This document shows positions 8,725 to 17,542 of a stretch of DNA of 64,000 bases, one piece after another. This DNA comes from Microbacterium aurum. GTDB taxonomy: Bacteria > Actinomycetota > Actinomycetes > Actinomycetales > Microbacteriaceae. A program made the translations under genes and the position numbers. The stretch is taken from positions 2,976,001 to 3,040,000 of the forward strand of contig NZ_JAFBCQ010000001.1 of NCBI RefSeq assembly GCF_016907815.1, in the 5' to 3' direction. The notes beneath the pieces are model-generated. The model was not told the DNA's origin and did not search any database. It was given only the letters and a program-made list of their open reading frames with translations. How positions within the stretch are numbered: the first letter of the stretch is position 1; each line of letters begins with the position of its first letter.

Positions 8725-10047
8725 ATGTCCGCACCCGAGAACTGGCGCTTCGAGACCAAGCAGATCCACGCCGGCGCCGCGCCGGACCCGGTCACCAAGG
8801 CTCGCGCCACGCCGATCTACCAGACCACCTCCTACGTCTTCGACAACGCCGACCACGCCGCGAACCTGTTCGCGCTGGCGGAGTTCGGCAACATCTACAC
8901 GCGCATCCAGAACCCGACGCAGGACGTCCTGGAGCAGCGCCTGGCGGCGCTCGAGGGCGGCACCGGCGCGCTCGCGCTCGCCAGCGGCCAGGCCGCCGCG
9001 ACCTTCGCCGTCCTCAACATCGCGCAGGCCGGCGACCACATCGTCTCGTCGAGCTCGATCTACGGCGGCACGTACAACCTGTTCAAGTACTCGCTCGCCA
9101 AGCTCGGCATCGAGGTCACGTTCGTCGAGAACCAGGACGACGCCGAGGAGTGGCGCCGCGCGGTCCGCCCGAACACCAAGCTGCTGTTCGCCGAGACGAT
9201 CGGCAACCCGAAGATCAACATCCTCGACATCCGCCTCGTCGCCGACGTGGCGCACGAGGCGGGCGTGCCGCTCATCGTCGACAACACGATCGCGACCCCG
9301 TACCTCATCCGCCCGTTCGAGCACGGTGCCGACATCGTCGTGCATTCCGTCACGAAGTTCCTCGGCGGCCACGGCACCACGATCGGCGGCGCGATCATCG
9401 ACGGCGGCTCGTTCGCCTGGTCGCAGAACGTCGAGAAGTTCCCGGGGCTCACCGAGCCCGACGAGTCGTACCACGGCGCGAGCTACACCACGGCCGTCGG
9501 CGACGGCCTCGCGTACATCATCAAGGCGCGCGTGCAGCTGCTGCGCGACCTCGGCTCGGCGATCTCGCCGCAGAGCGCGTGGAACCTGCTGCAGGGCGTC
9601 GAGACGCTCTCGCTGCGCATCGAGCGTCACGTCCAGAACGCGCAGGAGATCGCGGAGTGGCTCGACAACCACGACGACATCGCGTCGGTGAACTACTCCG
9701 GGCTGCCCAGCTCGCCGTGGTACGCCGCCGCCAACCGCTACGCCCCGAAGGGCGTCGGCGCCGTGCTCTCCTTCGAGCTGAAGGGCGGCGTGGAGGCCGG
9801 CCGTGAGTTCGTCAACTCGCTGAGCCTGTTCAGCCACCTCGCCAACATCGGCGACGTGCGCTCGCTCGTGATCCACCCGGCATCCACCACCCACTCCCAG
9901 CTCACCCCGGAGCAGCAGCTCACCGCCGGTGTCACGCCGGGTCTGGTGCGCCTGTCGGTGGGCCTCGAGAACATCGACGACCTGAAGGCCGACCTGGAGC
10001 AGGCGTTCGCCGCCGCGCGCCGGGTCTCGGAGGCCGCCCGCGCCTGA
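8725..10047 (+). CDS. metY: O-acetylhomoserine sulfhydrylase
   Basis: A 440-residue PLP enzyme of the Cys/Met metabolism family that makes homocysteine from O-acetylhomoserine and sulfide. It shows the family N-terminus FETKQIHAG, TPIYQTTSYVF, and the PLP-lysine motif SVTKFLGGHGTTIGG. The 440-residue length is typical of MetY and longer than cystathionine gamma-synthase. ATG 8725 follows AGGAG by 6 nt. MetX, which makes its substrate, lies downstream on the same strand after a 241-bp spacer carrying repeats. Confidence 0.95.
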   Translation: MSAPENWRFETKQIHAGAAPDPVTKARATPIYQTTSYVFDNADHAANLFALAEFGNIYTRIQNPTQDVLEQRLAALEGGTGALALASGQAAATFAVLNIAQAGDHIVSSSSIYGGTYNLFKYSLAKLGIEVTFVENQDDAEEWRRAVRPNTKLLFAETIGNPKINILDIRLVADVAHEAGVPLIVDNTIATPYLIRPFEHGADIVVHSVTKFLGGHGTTIGGAIIDGGSFAWSQNVEKFPGLTEPDESYHGASYTTAVGDGLAYIIKARVQLLRDLGSAISPQSAWNLLQGVETLSLRIERHVQNAQEIAEWLDNHDDIASVNYSGLPSSPWYAAANRYAPKGVGAVLSFELKGGVEAGREFVNSLSLFSHLANIGDVRSLVIHPASTTHSQLTPEQQLTAGVTPGLVRLSVGLENIDDLKADLEQAFAAARRVSEAARA

Positions 10048-10056
10048 GCCGCGCCG

Positions 10057-10145
10057 CCGGCGCCGGTTCCGGTGCCGCGCCGCCCGTGACAGCGCCGTGC
10101 CGGCTCCGGTGCCGCGTCGCCCGTGACAGCGCCGCGCCGGTTCCG
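10057..10145. repeat. 37-bp direct repeat, about 2.4 copies
   Basis: Two units ending in CGCCCGTGACAGC (ends at 10093 and 10130) are near-identical over 37 bp. A partial third unit (GCCGCGCCGGTTCCG) runs into the palindromic element that follows. It lies directly after the metY stop. Function unknown. Confidence 0.75.
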
Positions 10146-10150
10146 TTCCG

Positions 10151-10214
10151 AAAGCAGGCTGAATCGCACCTTCTCGGTCCCCCGCGGACCGCGGAGGTCG
10201 ATTCAGCCTGCTTT
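10151..10214. repeat. Solo GCAGGCT-type palindromic element between metY and metX
   Basis: Perfect 16-bp inverted arms, AAAGCAGGCTGAATCG (10151-10166) and its complement (10199-10214), enclose 32 nt. Inside is a second hairpin, GGTCC-N5-GGACC (10176-10190). The ends and the flanking GCGAC match the elements of the tandem array at 52-54 kb, but the interior differs. It could form one long stem in RNA between the two genes. Confidence 0.8.
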
Positions 10215-10288
10215 TGCGACATCCGGCCGCCGTCACCGGCGCCCGTAACACGACGACGGCATCCGCGCCGACCCGGGAGAATGGATGG

Positions 10289-11491
10289 ATGGACTGGCAG
10301 ACCTCCGAAGACACGGTGCCCTCCGCGCCGATCACGGAGGCCGACGCGCGCCTGCTGCGCGCGCGTCCGCCGGCGACCGGCGCATGGCGCGACGGCGATC
10401 CGGCCGGCGAGCGTCGTTTCGCGGCCTTCGGCGCGTTCGCCACCGAGGGCGGGGAGGAGCTCCCCGGCATCCGTCTCGCCTACGAGTCCTGGGGCGAGCT
10501 GAACGCCGCCCGCGACAACGCGGTCCTCATCCTGCACGCCCTCACCGGCGACAGCCATGTGCGCGGGCCCGCGGGACCGGGCCACCCGACGGCGGGCTGG
10601 TGGGATGACATCGTCGGGCCGGGCGCCCCCGTCGACACCGATCGCTGGTTCGTCGTGGCGCCGAACATGCTGGGCGGATGCCAGGGCTCGACCGGCCCGT
10701 CCTCCATCGCGCCGGACGGCTACGAGTGGGCCTCCCGCTTCCCGTACCTCACGATCCGCGACCAGGTCGCCGCGCAGGTGCGCCTGGCCGACGCGCTCGG
10801 CGTCGACCGGTGGGCGGCGGTCATCGGCGGCTCGATGGGCGGCATGCACGCCCTGGAGTGGGGCGTCGGGCACCCCGAGCGGGTGGAGCGCCTCGCGGTG
10901 CTGTCGGCACCGCCGGTGACGACGGCCGACCAGATCGCCCTCAACGGCGTGCAGCTGGAGGCGATCCAGATCGACCCCCGGTTCGCCGGCGGCGAGTACT
11001 ACGACGCCCCCGACGGCGAGGGCCCCCACCGGGGGCTGGCACTCGCCCGGCGGATGGCGCTGCTGAACTACCGCAGCCCCACCGAGCTCAACCAGCGCTT
11101 CCAGCGGTCATGGCAGTCCGACAAGAGCCCGCTCGGGCACGGCGGCCGGTTCGCGGTGGAGAGCTACCTCGACTTCCACGGCAACAAGTTCACGCGCCGC
11201 TTCGACGCGAACAGCTACATCGCGCTCGTCGACGCCATGGACTCCCACGATGTCGGCCGCGACCGCGGCGGCATCGAGGACGCGCTCGCGCGCGTCACGG
11301 CGACGACGCTCGTGCTCGGCATCGACAGCGACCGGCTGTTCCCCGTCGACGGCCAGCACCGCATCGCCCGCGGCATCCGCTCGACGATCGACGACGGCGC
11401 CGTCGTCCTCTCCAGCGACTTCGGCCACGACGGGTTCCTCATCGAGACCGCCGCCGTCGGCGCGCACCTGCGCCGCCTGCTGCAGGCCTGA
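10289..11491 (+). CDS. metX: Homoserine O-acetyltransferase
   Basis: A 400-residue alpha/beta-hydrolase enzyme that transfers an acetyl group from acetyl-CoA to homoserine, the step before MetY. The nucleophile Ser lies in GGSMGGMHALEWG, the acid in GIDSDRLFP and the histidine in SDFGHDGFLIE. Family segments LTGDSHV and NMLGGCQGSTGP are present. ATG 10289 is 8 nt after GGGAGA; two other ATGs a few bases upstream are out of frame. The next gene is convergent and only 12 bp away. Confidence 0.95.
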   Translation: MDWQTSEDTVPSAPITEADARLLRARPPATGAWRDGDPAGERRFAAFGAFATEGGEELPGIRLAYESWGELNAARDNAVLILHALTGDSHVRGPAGPGHPTAGWWDDIVGPGAPVDTDRWFVVAPNMLGGCQGSTGPSSIAPDGYEWASRFPYLTIRDQVAAQVRLADALGVDRWAAVIGGSMGGMHALEWGVGHPERVERLAVLSAPPVTTADQIALNGVQLEAIQIDPRFAGGEYYDAPDGEGPHRGLALARRMALLNYRSPTELNQRFQRSWQSDKSPLGHGGRFAVESYLDFHGNKFTRRFDANSYIALVDAMDSHDVGRDRGGIEDALARVTATTLVLGIDSDRLFPVDGQHRIARGIRSTIDDGAVVLSSDFGHDGFLIETAAVGAHLRRLLQA

Positions 11492-11503
11492 CCCGCCCGC
11501 GCG

Positions 11504-12724
11504 TCAGGCCGGGACGGCGGCGGGCCGACGTTCCTGCAGCGCGTAGCTGACCAGCGCCAGCGCGAACCCGGCGACGGCGAGGACGAGCCCCACCCACATC
11601 GGCGCGACGAAGCCGAACCCGTGCGCGATGACCAGTCCTCCGAGGAAGGCTCCGAGCGCGTTGCCGATGTTCAGCGCGGAGTGGTTCAGCGCCGCGGCGA
11701 TGGACTGGTTGTCGCCGGCGACGCTCATGAGCCGCGACTGTATCGTCGGCGACAGTGCGGAGGTGATGGCGCCGAGGGCGAAGACGAACACGCCGAGGGT
11801 GACGATCCAGGCGGCCGTCAGCGCCAGCAGCGCCTGCACGACGATGAACAGCACGAACCCGCCGAGGAGGGTGCGCTTCAGGTCGATGTCGGCGAGATGG
11901 CCGCCGACGAGGTTGCCGATCGTCATCCCGAGGCCCATGAGCACCAGCACGATCGGCACCGCCCACTCCGGCGCTCCGGCCACGTCGGTCACGACCGGCG
12001 CGATGTAGCTGTAGGCGGCGAAGAACCCGCCGAATCCGATCGCGCCGATGCCGATCGCGAACCAGACCTGAGGCATGCCGAACGCCCGCAGCTCGGCGCG
12101 CAGCGTGCGGTCGGGGTCGCCGGCGTGGGCGGGCACGAACAGCCCGATGAGGACCGTTGCGAGGGCGAAGATGCCGGCGACGATGGCGAACGCGATGCGC
12201 CAGCCCAGCTGCTGGCCGAGGAACGTGCCGAGCGGCACGCCCACGACGTTCGCGAGCGTGAGGCCGGTGAGCACGAACGCCGCCCCCTTGGCCCGCGAGC
12301 CGGGGCCGAGTACGTCGGCGGCCACGAGCGCGCCGATGCCGAAGTAGGCGCCGTGCGGCAGCCCCGCCAGCAGACGCGAGGCGGCGATCAACTCGAAGCT
12401 CGGCATGAGGAAGGTCAGCGCGTTGAACAGCGTCAGTGCGGCGGCGAGGCCCAGCATGACCCGGTGGCGGGGGTACTTCGCGACGGATGCCGCGATGGTC
12501 GGCGCTCCGACGACGACGCCCAGCGCGTACAGCGAGATGAGCCAGCCCGCCTGCGCGATGGCGGCCTCGGGGTCGGCGGCGGTGAGGTCCGGCAGCAGGT
12601 CGGCGGAGATCTGGGGCAGCAGGCCCATGACGACGAACTCGGTCATGCCGATGCCGAAGGATCCGATGGCGAGGGAGAGGAGCGTCCACGTCGCCGCGCC
12701 CCTCGAGGGTGTCGAGGAGGTCAC
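11504..12724 (-). CDS. MFS exporter, DHA1 AraJ/YdhP-like
   Basis: A 406-residue 12-helix transporter. The N-terminal FGIGMTEFVVMGLLPQI motif is typical of the AraJ/YdhP/Cmx branch of DHA1 sugar- and drug-efflux proteins. A helix-4 segment GLPHGAYFGIGALVAADV is also family-typical. The substrate is not predictable. GTG 12724 lies 6 nt after a TAGCAT -10 box. Confidence 0.85.
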   Translation of the reverse strand: MTSSTPSRGAATWTLLSLAIGSFGIGMTEFVVMGLLPQISADLLPDLTAADPEAAIAQAGWLISLYALGVVVGAPTIAASVAKYPRHRVMLGLAAALTLFNALTFLMPSFELIAASRLLAGLPHGAYFGIGALVAADVLGPGSRAKGAAFVLTGLTLANVVGVPLGTFLGQQLGWRIAFAIVAGIFALATVLIGLFVPAHAGDPDRTLRAELRAFGMPQVWFAIGIGAIGFGGFFAAYSYIAPVVTDVAGAPEWAVPIVLVLMGLGMTIGNLVGGHLADIDLKRTLLGGFVLFIVVQALLALTAAWIVTLGVFVFALGAITSALSPTIQSRLMSVAGDNQSIAAALNHSALNIGNALGAFLGGLVIAHGFGFVAPMWVGLVLAVAGFALALVSYALQERRPAAVPA

Positions 12725-12752
12725 CGCATCATGCTAGCGGCCAGGCGGCGGG

Positions 12753-13070
12753 TCAGTCGTCGTGCGGGCGAGACTCGATCGCGCGCTCGAGGCGTTCGAT
12801 CTTGCCGTCGATCTCACCGGTGTGCCCGGGGCGGATGTCGGCCTTGAGCACGAGCGAGACGCGGGAACCGTACGGCAGGACGGCATCCGTCGCCGCCTTC
12901 ACGACCGCGAAGACCTCGTCCCACTCCCCCTCGATTTCGGTGAACATCGACGTGGTGCGGTGCGGCAGTCCCGAGGAGCGGACGACGGACACCGCCGCCG
13001 CGACGGCGTCGTGGACGGACCCGTCGGCGCGACCGGTCCCGGACGGGGCGACGGAGAAGGCGATGAGCAT
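12753..13070 (-). CDS. Thiamine-binding protein, MTH1187/YkoF family
   Basis: A 105-residue small ferredoxin-like-fold protein of the MTH1187 family. Recognisable parts are the first strand MLIAFSVAPSG, the middle TTSMFTEIEGEWDEVF and the conserved RVSLVLKADIRPGH. Family members bind thiamine or related pyrimidines, and in some genomes sit with thiamine transport genes. No such neighbour is visible here. GAGGAG lies 5 nt before the ATG, and the gene follows the GT87 gene by 30 bp on the same strand, so the two are probably co-transcribed. Confidence 0.75.
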   Translation of the reverse strand: MLIAFSVAPSGTGRADGSVHDAVAAAVSVVRSSGLPHRTTSMFTEIEGEWDEVFAVVKAATDAVLPYGSRVSLVLKADIRPGHTGEIDGKIERLERAIESRPHDD

Positions 13071-13100
13071 GGAACTCCTCGATTCGGTGGCGGGCGGTTC

Positions 13101-14327
13101 TCAGGCGAAGGATGCCGCGCGCAGCGCGGCCGCGTCGCGCACCGGCGACCGGACGATGGCCGCGAGGCGCACCACCATCCAGACCAGCAGCGCGATGAGC
13201 GCGAGGTTGCGGACGGTGAGCACCGTCACCGGCACGAGGGCCGGGGTGAGGATGCCACCGTACAGCAGCGGGTACACCAACTGGGTGAGCAGCGCGGTGC
13301 CGAGGGCGACGGTCGCCGGCAGCGCCCACCGGCGCCGGTCGAGCACGAGGCCGACGACGAGCGAGGGCACGAGCCAGCAGAGGTACTGCGGAGAGCCCAC
13401 CTTGTTGAAGACGATGAATCCCAGGACGAGGGCGAGGGACAGGGGCGGGAACAGCGTGGCGTAGCGGGCGCCGCGCACGACGGCGACGACGCCGAGCGCG
13501 GCGATGCCCGCCATCGCGACGAGCAGCAGCGGGGTCATGAGCGCGATGACCGTGTCGACCTCGGTCCCCGTCACCTGGAAGGTCAGCATGTCGCGGTCGT
13601 AGTACACCCAGAAGGTGCGCGGGTCGAAGAAGGTGCCCCACAGGTACGGCGTGCTGACCGGGGCCTCCACCTGCAGGCCCCGGCTGGTCTGGTCGCCGAT
13701 GAACCCGAACGCGTTCGCCGCGCCGCCCGCGAGGACGACGCCGCTGAGCGTGAGCGCGGAGACGATCACGGCGCCGCCGACGAGCGCGCCCCGACGGCGC
13801 AGCGCGATGACGGCGGCGGCGAGCAGCGCGGCCGGCCACACCTTCATCCACGTGGCGACCGCCAGCAGGATCGACGCGAGCCAGGGCCGGCCCACGAGCC
13901 ACAGGCAGCCGAGCACGGCGAGCGCGGTCGTGAAGCCGTCGAGGCGGTAGAGGCCGACCGGCCCGAGCAGCGCGATGAACGACAGCCAGAACCACGCCGC
14001 GGTGACCCGGCCGACGGCGTGCGCGCGGCCGACGAGCACGGCGAAGGCGAGGGCGTCGACCGCGGTGACCACGAGTGCCCACGCGAGGTAGTAGCCCGCG
14101 AGCGGGGCGAGGCCCTGCGCCGCGATCATCGGCAGCAGGGCGAGCTGCGGGTACACCCAGGGCTCGGTGATCCCGACGATCGCGCTGCCGTCGAGGGCCA
14201 TCCGCGACCAGGGGTCGTACACGTTGTGCACGTCGCCCATGGGCTGGTTCGGCATGAGGAACCCGAGCCACGCGACGCCCAGGTGGACGACCGCGAACGC
14301 GTTCCACAGCACCGCGCGCCTCGACAT
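13101..14327 (-). CDS. Glycosyltransferase family 87-like (mannosyltransferase-type) membrane protein
   Basis: A 408-residue protein with about 10 hydrophobic helices, resembling the DUF2029/GT87 polyprenyl-phosphate-mannose-dependent alpha-mannosyltransferases of actinobacteria. The first extracytoplasmic loop carries the acidic/aromatic segment VYDPWSRMALDG, where family members keep a catalytic acidic residue. It would add mannose to a lipid or glycan on the outer face of the membrane. TAGGAT and GGAGGG precede the ATG. Confidence 0.75.
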   Translation of the reverse strand: MSRRAVLWNAFAVVHLGVAWLGFLMPNQPMGDVHNVYDPWSRMALDGSAIVGITEPWVYPQLALLPMIAAQGLAPLAGYYLAWALVVTAVDALAFAVLVGRAHAVGRVTAAWFWLSFIALLGPVGLYRLDGFTTALAVLGCLWLVGRPWLASILLAVATWMKVWPAALLAAAVIALRRRGALVGGAVIVSALTLSGVVLAGGAANAFGFIGDQTSRGLQVEAPVSTPYLWGTFFDPRTFWVYYDRDMLTFQVTGTEVDTVIALMTPLLLVAMAGIAALGVVAVVRGARYATLFPPLSLALVLGFIVFNKVGSPQYLCWLVPSLVVGLVLDRRRWALPATVALGTALLTQLVYPLLYGGILTPALVPVTVLTVRNLALIALLVWMVVRLAAIVRSPVRDAAALRAASFA

Positions 14328-14381
14328 CCCTCCATCCTAGGGACGGCGTCCCCGGACCCGGTTCCCGGGGCCGGCGCCGGC

Positions 14382-15305
14382 TCAGCCTCCCGCGAGCATG
14401 CCTCCGACGACGGATGCCGCGGCCTCCGCGACCTCGAGCGCGACGACCGGTCCGCCCCGGTGTGCCTCCGACGCTGCCGCGGCGGCCCGGCCGTGCAGCC
14501 ACGCCGCCGTCGCGGCGCAGGCCTGCGGCGTCGCCCCCGCGCCGCCGTCGCCGCCGCCATCACCGCCGCCATCGCCGTCGCTGCCACTCGGTGCGGCGGT
14601 CGCGCCCGCCAGCAGCGCCCCCAGGATGCCGGCGAGCACGTCGCCGGTCCCGGCCGTGGCGAGCCACGGCACGTCCGTCGTGACGGTGCGGATGCCGCCG
14701 TCCGGCGCTGCCACGATCGTCGTCGCGCCCTTCAGCAGCACGACGGCACCGGTGGCCGCCGCCGTCTCGGCCGCCGCCGCGACCCGGTCGGGTTGCTCGC
14801 CGAGGCCGAGACTCTTCCGCAGCGCGGCATGCTCCCGGTCGTGCGGAGTGAGCACCCGCGGCGGGCGCGCGTCGGCGGCGGCCGTCTCGGCATCCGCGGC
14901 ACGATCGACGCGCGACAGCGCCCCGATGAGGTCCAGGGCTCCGGCGTCGACGACCACGGGGACATCCGCCTGCAGGACGCCCCGGAGCGCGGCCGTCTCG
15001 TCGGGGGTGCGGTCCGCGGCATCCGTCCCCGATCCGATCACCCACGCCTGCACGCGACCGTCGGCGGTGACGGTCTCGGGGCGGCGGTGCAGCACAAGCG
15101 CGCGGGGGCGTTCCGGTCCGAGGTAGCGGACCATCCCGACACCGGTGCGCCACGCCGCCTCCACGCCGAGGACGGCGGCGCCGGGATAGGCGTCCGACCC
15201 CGTCCGCAGCCCCACGACGCCGCGGGAATACTTGTCATCGTGGGCCGTTGGCCTCCTGAGGACCGCCGCCGCGTCGGCCGCGGACCATTCCCGTGACGCG
15301 TTCAT
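14382..15305 (-). CDS. nnrD: ADP-dependent NAD(P)H-hydrate dehydratase
   Basis: A 307-residue YjeF-C/ribokinase-like enzyme that repairs hydrated NADH and NADPH. Visible motifs are HDDKYSRGVVGL near the start, the central VLTPHDREHA and the nucleotide motif GTGDVLAGILGALLAG. A low-complexity run of Asp and Gly (GSDGDGGGDGGGDGG) is inserted after it. The N-terminal epimerase domain found in bifunctional Nnr is absent. ATG 15305 follows TACAGT by 7 nt, so the start is probably leaderless. Confidence 0.88.
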   Translation of the reverse strand: MNASREWSAADAAAVLRRPTAHDDKYSRGVVGLRTGSDAYPGAAVLGVEAAWRTGVGMVRYLGPERPRALVLHRRPETVTADGRVQAWVIGSGTDAADRTPDETAALRGVLQADVPVVVDAGALDLIGALSRVDRAADAETAAADARPPRVLTPHDREHAALRKSLGLGEQPDRVAAAAETAAATGAVVLLKGATTIVAAPDGGIRTVTTDVPWLATAGTGDVLAGILGALLAGATAAPSGSDGDGGGDGGGDGGAGATPQACAATAAWLHGRAAAAASEAHRGGPVVALEVAEAAASVVGGMLAGG

Positions 15306-15369
15306 GCGCGACACTGTACCCGGCCGGCCCCGGCGCCGGCCCGCCCCGTCCCCACTCGGAAGGTCGCCG

Positions 15370-16446
15370 ATGAGCCTGCTGTTCTCCCCCTATGACCTCG
15401 CCGGACGCACCGTGCGCAATCGCCTGTGGGTCGCGCCGATGTGCCAGTACTCGGCGAGCGAGGGCGTGCCGAACGACTGGCACCACGTGCACCTGGCGCA
15501 GTTCGCGTCCGGTGGCGCGGGCGTCGTCATCGCCGAGGCCACCGCGGTCGTGCCCGAAGGGCGCATCTCCCCCGAGGACACCGGACTGTGGAACGACGCG
15601 CAGCAGGAGGCGTGGGCGCCGATCGCCGCCGCGATCCGCGCGCGCGGCGCGCTGCCGGGCATCCAGCTCGCTCACGCGGGGCGCAAGGCCTCGACCTGGT
15701 CGCCGTTCTCCGGTCACCGCGGTTCCGTGCCGACGGATGCCGGGGGCTGGACGACCGTCGCGCCCTCCGCCGTCGCCTTCGAGGGCTTCGCCGAGCCCGT
15801 CGCGCTCGACACCGCCGGCATCGATCGGATCGTCGAGGCGTTCGGCGCTGCGGCGGTGCGCGCCGTCGCCGCCGGGTTCGACGTGCTCGAAGTGCACGCC
15901 GCGCACGGCTACCTGCTGCACCTGCACCAGTTCCTCTCCCCGCTGTCGAACCTCCGCGACGACGAGTACGGCGGAAGCCTTCACAACCGCGCCCGGCTGC
16001 TGCTGCGCATCGTCGAGACGGTGCGCGCCGCGGCGCCGCAGGCGGCGCTCGTGGTGCGGTTCTCGGCATCCGACTGGGCCGACGGCGGCTGGGACGCCGC
16101 GCAGACGGCGGCCGTCGCGCAGTGGGCGGCCGAGCGCGGCGCGGTGCTGTTCGACATCTCCAGCGGCGGACTCGTCGCCCACCAGCGCATCACGACGGGC
16201 CCGGGCTATCAGGTGCCGCTGGCCGCCGAGGTGCGCAGGTCCAGCGGCCTGCCGGTGAGCGCCGTCGGCGAGATCACGTCGGGCGCCCAGGCCGAGGCGG
16301 TGCTGCAGTCGGGCGACGCCGACGTGATCCTCGCCGGGCGGGAGTGGCTGCGCGACCCGCACTTCGCGCTGCGCGCCGCCACCGAGCTCGGCGAGACCGA
16401 CGCATCGCTGTGGCCTCCGCAGTACGTCCGCGCCCGGCCCCACTAG
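15370..16446 (+). CDS. Old yellow enzyme family NADH:flavin oxidoreductase (YqjM-like)
   Basis: A 358-residue TIM-barrel FMN enzyme. The N-terminus RNRLWVAPMCQYSA contains the Cys and Tyr typical of the YqjM (thermophilic-like) class that reduces activated alkenes. HAAHGYLLHLHQFLSPLSN and DEYGGS are the conserved substrate and FMN segments. GGAAGG precedes ATG 15370 by 6 nt. The physiological substrate is unknown. Confidence 0.92.
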   Translation: MSLLFSPYDLAGRTVRNRLWVAPMCQYSASEGVPNDWHHVHLAQFASGGAGVVIAEATAVVPEGRISPEDTGLWNDAQQEAWAPIAAAIRARGALPGIQLAHAGRKASTWSPFSGHRGSVPTDAGGWTTVAPSAVAFEGFAEPVALDTAGIDRIVEAFGAAAVRAVAAGFDVLEVHAAHGYLLHLHQFLSPLSNLRDDEYGGSLHNRARLLLRIVETVRAAAPQAALVVRFSASDWADGGWDAAQTAAVAQWAAERGAVLFDISSGGLVAHQRITTGPGYQVPLAAEVRRSSGLPVSAVGEITSGAQAEAVLQSGDADVILAGREWLRDPHFALRAATELGETDASLWPPQYVRARPH

Positions 16447-16483
16447 CGCGAGCCGCTCAACGGGTGGTTTCTTGCCGTGTGAC

Positions 16484-17542
16484 TCAGTACCCGCCGCGGC
16501 GGGTCGCATCGTGCACCTCGCCGACGAGCTCCTCGATGATGTCCTCGAGGAACAGCACCCCGGTGGTCTCCCCTGAGGCGTTCCGCACCTGCGCGAGGTG
16601 CCGGCTCGACCGGCGCATGAGGGCGAGCGCGTCCTCGAGATCGGTCGTCTCGGCCACCGGCACCATGTGATGGATCCGCTTGGGCTTGATCGGAGCGGCG
16701 ACGTCGTTCTCGGCATCCGCGCCCTCGGTGGCGCGGAGCACGTCCTTGAGGTGCACGTAGCCGATGGGCACGCCCTCGGCATCCACGATCACGTACCGTG
16801 AGAACCCGTGCTTGGCGACGGCCCGCTCGATCTCGTCGGGCGTCGTGATCTCCGGCAGGGTGACGAGCTCCGACAGCGGCACGGCGACATCCCGGGCCTT
16901 CTTGTCGGTGAACTCCACGGCCGCGGCGACGGCGCCCGACGCGTCGTCGAGCACACCCTCGATGCGGGACTGGTTCACGATCGTGGCGACCTCGTCGAGC
17001 GTGAAGGTGGATGCCGCCTCGTCCTTGGGTTCCACGCGGAACAGGCGCACGATGTGGTTCGCGATCCAGTTCAGCGCCACGATGATCGGATAGAAGAGCT
17101 TCGACACCCACACGAGCGGCGTCGCCAGCATCAGCACGGCGCGATCGGGCAGCGAGAACGCCAGGTTCTTCGGCACCATCTCACCGAACACCACGTGCAG
17201 GTACGACACGACGACGAGCGCGATCGCGAACGCGACCCCGCCGATGACGGCTTCGCTCCAGCCGGTGAGGCCCAGCGGCCCCTCCAGCAGGTGGTGGATC
17301 GCCGGTTCCGACACGTTCAGGATCAGCAGCGAGCAGATCGTGATGCCGAGCTGGCAGGTCGCCAGCATGAGCGTCGCGTGCTCCATCGCGTACAGCGCGG
17401 TCTTCGCCGCGCGTGACCCCTTCTCGGCGAGCGGTTCGATCTGTGAGCGACGGGCCGAGATGACCGCGAACTCGGATGCCACGAAGAATCCGTTGAACGC
17501 GAGCAGCACGACCAGCCATGCCAGGCCTGCCCAGTCGCTCAT
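16484..17542 (-). CDS. CNNM/CorC-type membrane protein (DUF21 plus CBS pair)
   Basis: A 352-residue protein. The DUF21/CNNM transmembrane domain occupies about residues 1-190 (FVASEFAVISARRSQIEPL, then HVVFGEMVPKNLAFS). A CBS pair follows (about 210-335, including SRYVIVDAEGVPIGYVHLKD). Relatives are proposed magnesium transporters or regulators; older names are hemolysin-like proteins. The C-terminal CorC_HlyC domain is lacking, unlike the neighbour. Its start overlaps that gene's stop by 4 bp, so the two paralogues form an operon. Confidence 0.88.
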   Translation of the reverse strand: MSDWAGLAWLVVLLAFNGFFVASEFAVISARRSQIEPLAEKGSRAAKTALYAMEHATLMLATCQLGITICSLLILNVSEPAIHHLLEGPLGLTGWSEAVIGGVAFAIALVVVSYLHVVFGEMVPKNLAFSLPDRAVLMLATPLVWVSKLFYPIIVALNWIANHIVRLFRVEPKDEAASTFTLDEVATIVNQSRIEGVLDDASGAVAAAVEFTDKKARDVAVPLSELVTLPEITTPDEIERAVAKHGFSRYVIVDAEGVPIGYVHLKDVLRATEGADAENDVAAPIKPKRIHHMVPVAETTDLEDALALMRRSSRHLAQVRNASGETTGVLFLEDIIEELVGEVHDATRRGGY

